A DNA stretch of 64,000 nucleotides. Origin: Solanum dulcamara (taxonomy: Eukaryota; Streptophyta; Magnoliopsida; Solanales; Solanaceae). The stretch lies in assembly GCF_947179165.1 (NCBI RefSeq), contig NC_077248.1, positions 12,923,256-12,987,255 of the forward strand, given 5' to 3'. The translations under genes were made by a program, and so were the position numbers. The first letter of the stretch is position 1; every line of letters starts with the position of its first letter. This document shows positions 59,161-64,000 of the stretch, piece by piece. The notes under the pieces were generated by a model. That model saw only the letters and a program-made list of their open reading frames with translations, had not been told where the DNA came from and made no database searches.

Positions 59161-59673
59161 AAAAAATATAAACTAGATATAAACATTTTTTATCGCTAAA
59201 CAACAAAAAATTATAAAAAATATAGTTTAATGATGAATTAGCGATTGATTATTAAGAAAATAATTTTAAGAAAAATAATAGTATTTGTGTTCTAGCTAAC
59301 TCTTCTTCTTTCTTCTTCTCTCTTTTAATTCCTTTTGTGAAATTCATGTGCCTACTCAGCATGCATTGAGGGAGCACATGCTTTAATTACATTATTTTAC
59401 ACTAATAAGATTTCTTATTAAGATTTTAGATTAAAGTAGCGGGTAGCCTTTATAAATAATTGATTTTTTGTTATTGTATATATGCAGACGAAGAATTATG
59501 CATCTATGAAATTATTGTACAACAAACATGTACAATTAAATGGATCACAGTTGAGGATGGTGGCATATAAGATCAATGATATCCTTCCATTCTTAAATAG
59601 CTAAAAAAAATTGAGGTTATTCGATGATGGAAAAACTCTCGATAAAAAAATTACTTTCCCTTTTATAGATTTT

Positions 59674-61771
59674 TGTCACGATCCAGCTTATCGGTCCGTG
59701 CGGGTACCCACTATACATCCTAAGTAGGAGAATCCTTAACCATTCTAGGAAAATATTGCGGAAGTTAAAATCAAAGACTTGAACAATTTAATCAAAATTT
59801 CTAAGGAAAACTATATTTAATCTGCTGCCTTATACAAGGTTATACAAAACCCCCAAGGATGTTGGTCTAAACAGGTACAAGAGCTAGTAAGAGTAGAAAT
59901 AAATTAAAGACCAATGACCCAGCTTTCACCAAGAGAAGGAAAAAATAGAAGCTGCTAGAGGATCGTCTTCATCTTCACCTAAGAGACATAACTGACCCTG
60001 CAACCAGACTATGCCAAGTGGCATAGCAAGAGTAGTATAAGTACAAACAACACGTACTGATAGGCATTATCGTTCAATTTGCTACCCATTGCAAAATATA
60101 TGAATAGAAAAATAAGAGATATCATAATAATTAAACTTTATCATAGTGTTCATCCCAACCTTACTCCCACCTTAAGTAGTTCCCCACTCAAAATTTCAAA
60201 GTTCCACAGCCATTCTAGTTATAATTTAATAATCGTGGGTTTAAACCCATCATACCACTATTCATTTACTATAATAGTCCCCACCTAACAACCTTAACCA
60301 CTCAATGATTTCACCCACCCATCACTAGTCTTATGCCAACTGTCTTACATCATAAAGCATATCCCTTTCACAACCACACTCTTCCAACTCAGCTGAGTTA
60401 TAGGTAGCCACTATCCCTACCCCAATTATTAATGGACATCACAATGGTAAAACTCTCTGGCAACTAGAAACCACAACTTCTACATGTACAATTATAGAAT
60501 ATGATTATGCCATATAGTTCACATCCAGGCCTAATAGGATCCATTTTCTTATCCACAAATCAGTTTGTTTCAAGATCATCACCCCTAATAACCAATACCC
60601 CTCAACTCAAGTTTCATTTACAGGTCCTTAGTCTAGGGCTCATTTACCACTAACCTTAATAGTTCATGGAAGTACAGATATCACCCAGTCCAACCACATT
60701 AAGTAATATCACAACTCAATAGTTTTCACATGTTAAAGTTCACACAAGGGTCTTCTCACGAGACCTATAAATAATCAACTTTGTGTCGGAACATGACACC
60801 CGATCCAACTATGTGTCGGAACGTGACATCCAATCCAATTATCGGAATGTGACACCCGATCTAAATATGTGTCGGAATATGACACCCAATCCAAGCATAC
60901 CACAATCATAATCACATTCAATATTTATAATATTTATATCATCAAGAACAGGTTCATCACCAAAAATAGGTCAGCAAGTGATCATTTCATACATAATCTA
61001 GCATGTTTCTCTATTCATATACACACATGCATATCATGAAGTAATTTAACAAGTATATGAACACATATGGAAAACTAGACCATCACTTACGCTACCAAAC
61101 TTTTAAGGTTATCAACAATCTCTACTTAGTTTATAGTCCTGTATACAACACTATGTCCGTTATCAAATAACCGTCAATATACAATAATGTCACCATTAAA
61201 ATACTTTTCCAAATCATTACAGCACCTTTTTGTCAGGTCACATTCGAATCAGACACCCGCACGACCAAATTTCTACCCGTGACCCGTGACCCATAGCTTA
61301 GTTATATATTTCTCGTTAAATTTCTTTCTATATTATGTAGTAGGTATAAACTTACTACTTAGAAAAGAGAAGCCTAGCCTACCTAGGCGCCAAGCAATCC
61401 GTGGAGAGATAGTGCTATTGAAACCATTGATCCTCAATGTCCTACGGTAAGACTGGATTGAATTCCACCGGTTGAAGCCTTTCCAGTGTAGAGATTCCCT
61501 TCCTTATTCTCCCCAGGTCAAGAAAAGCCTTTTTTGAGGGTTTTGCATAAATCCTTGCCTTTAACCTCCATTTGGGAGAAGTGAGGAAAATAAGAAAAAA
61601 TCGCGACTTAAATTTTGTCCCACAATTTTCCACTCTGGCGGCCTTATTCCTGATCTGGAGGCGCCGCTCCGGCGGGACTATCCCGCTATGGCGGGGTGGT
61701 GGTACCTAGTCAAGCTAAATTCTTGTGAATTTCTTTTTTAATCATGATTAACGATAACTCAGGTCATTACA
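59674..61771 (-). mobile_element. Gypsy-type LTR E (2.1 kb)
   Basis: On the minus strand it runs from TGTAATGACCTGAG (61,758-61,771) to GGATCGTGACA (59,674-59,684). It has the four-unit array (60,781-60,896), an adjacent ggtct...agacc stem and a GC-hairpin cluster (61,629-61,697). Beyond 61,771 the sequence atagataccaatttaccc matches the 3' internal edge of element A, so this is a 3' LTR, but no pol coding follows. Confidence 0.8.
60781..60896 (-). repeat. Four-unit array in LTR E
   Basis: Four units of tgtgtcggaa-ygtgacacccgatccaa, the third slightly shortened. Confidence 0.85.
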
Positions 61772-62754
61772 ATAGATACCAATTTACCCTTCGTTCATCC
61801 CCGAATGATACACGAGAAAAAGATATGAACTTGTCGGGGCACGCTTGAAATATGCATTATTGCTCAGGGCATAAGGAAAAAGTTCACACTCTCTGAATTA
61901 TGAGAAAATGAAATTACCTCGATGACACGCTCAATAAAGATTACTTAAAAGAAGTAGACTCACTTTTCAAAACACACTGCCCCGCCTCATCCCACTCTGG
62001 CGGGAATACTCCCACTGGAGTAGAAATCCTACCGCTCTGGCGGGGTGACGCAAATCAGTATAAGGTGGGCGAGATGAATGGTTTCTCCCAATTCTTACAT
62101 TCCCTCACTCAAACCCTCCCCAAACTCTCTCAAACTCTCCCCTTCGATCGTCTGTGCAATGATAAGAACTTGTCCTTAACGTTAATTTAATGTTATTATT
62201 TACATTCTAGTACTTATCATGTCAAGAATTCGTAGAATCAAAGGACCATTGGGTAGTTTTTAACTCCTTTTTCGAAATATTTTTCTTGCATTACTAGATT
62301 AACACAACATGGACTCTCCCCTTACATCCACAACTTCTTCCTGATGTCTTGGGCATAAGGTTAACAACAATTTTTACCCAAATTGGACTAGAATATAGGG
62401 TGGAAGTTGAAAGGTTTTTCTTGTCCCAAACCTTGATTACGCTAGTTATTTGGACTTTTGAACCAATTTCCTTTGTAAATAATGTTGCTAGGACACTTGG
62501 AGTACTGATATGCAAAAAATTGGAAGAAATTTGTGAATTGGGGTAAGGAGGCGCCATGGATCGCGTGTGGTGTTCATCCAGGATGAAGCTCGCTCTGGAA
62601 AGCTTCATCTCGCTCTGGTGGGACCCTGCCGCTCTGGCGGGATATCGCCAGGCAGTGGCCTTATTTTAGAGACCTTCTCCCCTTTAACCTCTGATTTCAC
62701 ACTTACCCTATTTGGTTCTAATCGGAATTTTGTGAAACTTGTAGATACTTCACT
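61772..62754. other. Junction and leader region with GC-hairpin clusters
   Basis: After about 60 bp of gypsy internal sequence the origin becomes unclear. Two clusters of cccactctggcggga-type units lie at 61,989-62,046 and 62,589-62,645. A pyrimidine-rich leader (cctccccaaactctctcaaac) at 62,112-62,131 may belong to the transcription unit of the following pseudogene. Confidence 0.45.
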
Positions 62755-63673
62755 ATGGCTCACCACAATAATGCCAACCTCCTCTTTGTCCTATTCTCTG
62801 ATGCCGCCTCTCGAGAAAGATATCACGACTTCAGAAATAACAAATTCCTTTTCAAAAGGGGCTTCCACATGCTAGGAGTGGCAGACAAGATACCTGCCTT
62901 CTATGCCTGACTGGAAGAGTTCGGGTAGGGTCCCTTGACTGAATCCCCTACATCCTCACATATTAGTTGGGTGAGGGAGTTCTATGCCATCCTTCCTACG
63001 GTCCGCTTAGATGATCCTGAACCCACCATTCGCATCAGAGGAGTGGAAATCCCCCTAAGTCCCTAAGTCCTGCTTATATTAATGTTGTGCTCGAAGTACC
63101 GGAGGCCTCAAATGCTGAGCATGAGGCCAAGCTGAGGGAGATGAACCTAGAGTGACTACGGGATACTCTAATGGTCCCAGAGCACCAAAGCAGGGTCTAC
63201 TGGCCCAGCACCGAGGTCATCACTAGCACTGACTAGTCTGATGATGCCAAGAGATGGCTATACTTGGTGGCTAGGAGGATTCATCCTTCCAGCAATCGTA
63301 CAAATATGACCTTTTCGAGGGCTCTAGTGGTGGCTTATGTTATTCAGGGGCTAGGACTAAATGTGGGGGCCCAGATTGTGCCAGAGTAGAAGATGTTTTA
63401 CCACAATTATAAGAAGACATTCTTCCTGCCAGGCTTGATCACTGCCATGTGCAAGACGGCCGGGGTGACACTATTGGACTCCAATGAGGTACTCCCCATA
63501 GATCCTCCTTTTCACCCTTTACTTATTAGGAGAGCCTCCTCTCGGGTACCAAAGAAGCGAAGGGCAAATGGGGACGAGAGCAGCCTGGCAACAGAAGATG
63601 AGGACGAGGATGCTGCCCTTCCCACTTAGTCAAAGCCACTAGTTGACTCTCACTTAGAGGAGGACTTAGCCAC
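62755..63673 (+). pseudogene. Putative plant transposon protein (Transposase_32-like), broken
   Basis: From the ATG at 62,755 the frame reads KRGFHMLGVADKIPAFYA, then TGA (62,908-62,910) and TAG where relatives have Trp, then WVREFYAILPTVRLDDPEP and IRIRGVEIPLSP. An 8-bp tandem duplication (ccctaagt, 63,053-63,068) shifts the frame. The rest reads VVLEVPEASNAEHEAKLREM, WLYLVARRIHPSSNRTNMTF, LVVAYVIQGLGLNVGAQIVPE and FFLPGLITAMCKTAGV, ending in an acidic EDEDED tail (63,393-63,629 open). I recognise this as the plant-specific family annotated as putative plant transposon protein, abundant in Solanaceae; its biochemical role is unknown to me. The acidic end may carry a nuclear-type basic patch (PKKRRA). 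Confidence 0.8.
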
Positions 63674-63682
63674 AGTTTGGAG

Positions 63683-64000
63683 TAAGGGTGGGTATAAAAT
63701 ACTGAAAACTGAATTACCGAACCAAATCGGCTATTTTGGTATTTCGATATTCGATAATTCGATAATTCAGTTCGATATTTGGTACTGAAATATAACATTC
63801 GATAATTTAATTTTGGTATTCGATATTTATAATTATACCTTTCGGTATTCAGTATTTACAGAATACCAAAATTAAATGACTAATAGTCCAATATTAATTA
63901 ATATATTATATGTCTATAGGTCTTAAATGACTCCTTTTAAACATAAAGGGCTATAGGCCCATTGTAAAAATATTTTAAGTCCAGCCCAAATCCCTAACCC
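63683..64000. mobile_element. hAT-type element, left end (runs off window)
   Basis: It begins taagggtgggtataaaatac, a variant of the CAGGGGTGGGCA-type hAT terminus, followed by the characteristic subterminal series of accgaa, ttcggtat and attcgata repeats in both orientations. The other end and any transposase lie outside the window. Confidence 0.65.

Larger units (their letters stand above)
58667..59300. mobile_element. Small CACTA-like non-autonomous element
   Basis: It starts CACTAGAAGAAAAT, the CACTA/En-Spm terminus. Motifs such as tagcgata/tatcgcta recur in both orientations near the two ends. The right end (gtgttctagc) is degenerate, so the boundary is approximate. A SINE and a second tRNA-like segment lie inside it. 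Confidence 0.5.

Overview
This window reads as a plant nuclear chromosome segment, most likely from a member of the nightshade family (Solanaceae). The base composition is AT-rich and nothing looks bacterial or organellar. I found no intact host gene. The Solanaceae assignment rests on recalled repeat families: SINE-like elements with TTG tails, an Au-type SINE end, tRNA-type SINEs, LTRs with TGTAACGACC...GGGTCGTGACA ends, and a decayed 'putative plant transposon protein' gene. I cannot name the species. The density of nested, broken transposons suggests pericentromeric or other gene-poor heterochromatin.

Layout. 1-8,850: AT-rich DNA with small DNA transposons (a Stowaway end; a 1.17-kb Tourist/Harbinger element inside a larger palindromic element; a long inverted repeat rich in ATGTATC) and two LTRs without internal regions. 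8,855-19,156: two same-direction, minus-strand Ty3/gypsy chromovirus fragments, each with a 1.8-kb 3' LTR followed by pol; the first is split by a 2.66-kb solo LTR. 19,157-21,750: AT-rich repeats and a Stowaway end. 21,750-36,919: a plus-strand L1-type LINE cut by a 2.1-kb solo LTR in its endonuclease and by a complete but decayed 8.3-kb gypsy element (26,511-34,810, TSD ATAAG) inside its reverse transcriptase. 36,920-41,900: another LTR with primer-binding site and leader, then about 2.8 kb I cannot assign.

42,500-54,010: a second L1-type LINE (DUF4283/zinc-knuckle ORF1; endonuclease, RT, zf-RVT and RNase H in ORF2). It was hit by four later insertions: a solo LTR, a 5'-truncated RTE-type LINE, an Au-type SINE and a short TTG-tailed element. 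Three have target-site duplications of 10-16 bp and the solo LTR has one of 4 bp. 54,010-59,670: AT-rich DNA with MITEs, two copies of a tRNA-derived SINE and a small CACTA-like element. 59,674-64,000: another minus-strand LTR, GC-hairpin clusters, the plant transposon protein pseudogene and one end of a hAT element running off the window.

The coding relics are parasitic replication genes, not a cooperating pathway. The RTE LINE and the short TTG-tailed elements share a 3' end, as expected if one LINE enzyme mobilised both. Nearly every coding relic carries stops or catalytic changes, many of them G-to-A, consistent with long residence in methylated, silenced chromatin. The most interesting non-coding pattern is a four-unit tandem array of about 30 bp in all six full-length LTRs of the TGTAACGACC type, accompanied in the five gypsy-associated ones by a cluster of short GC-rich hairpins.
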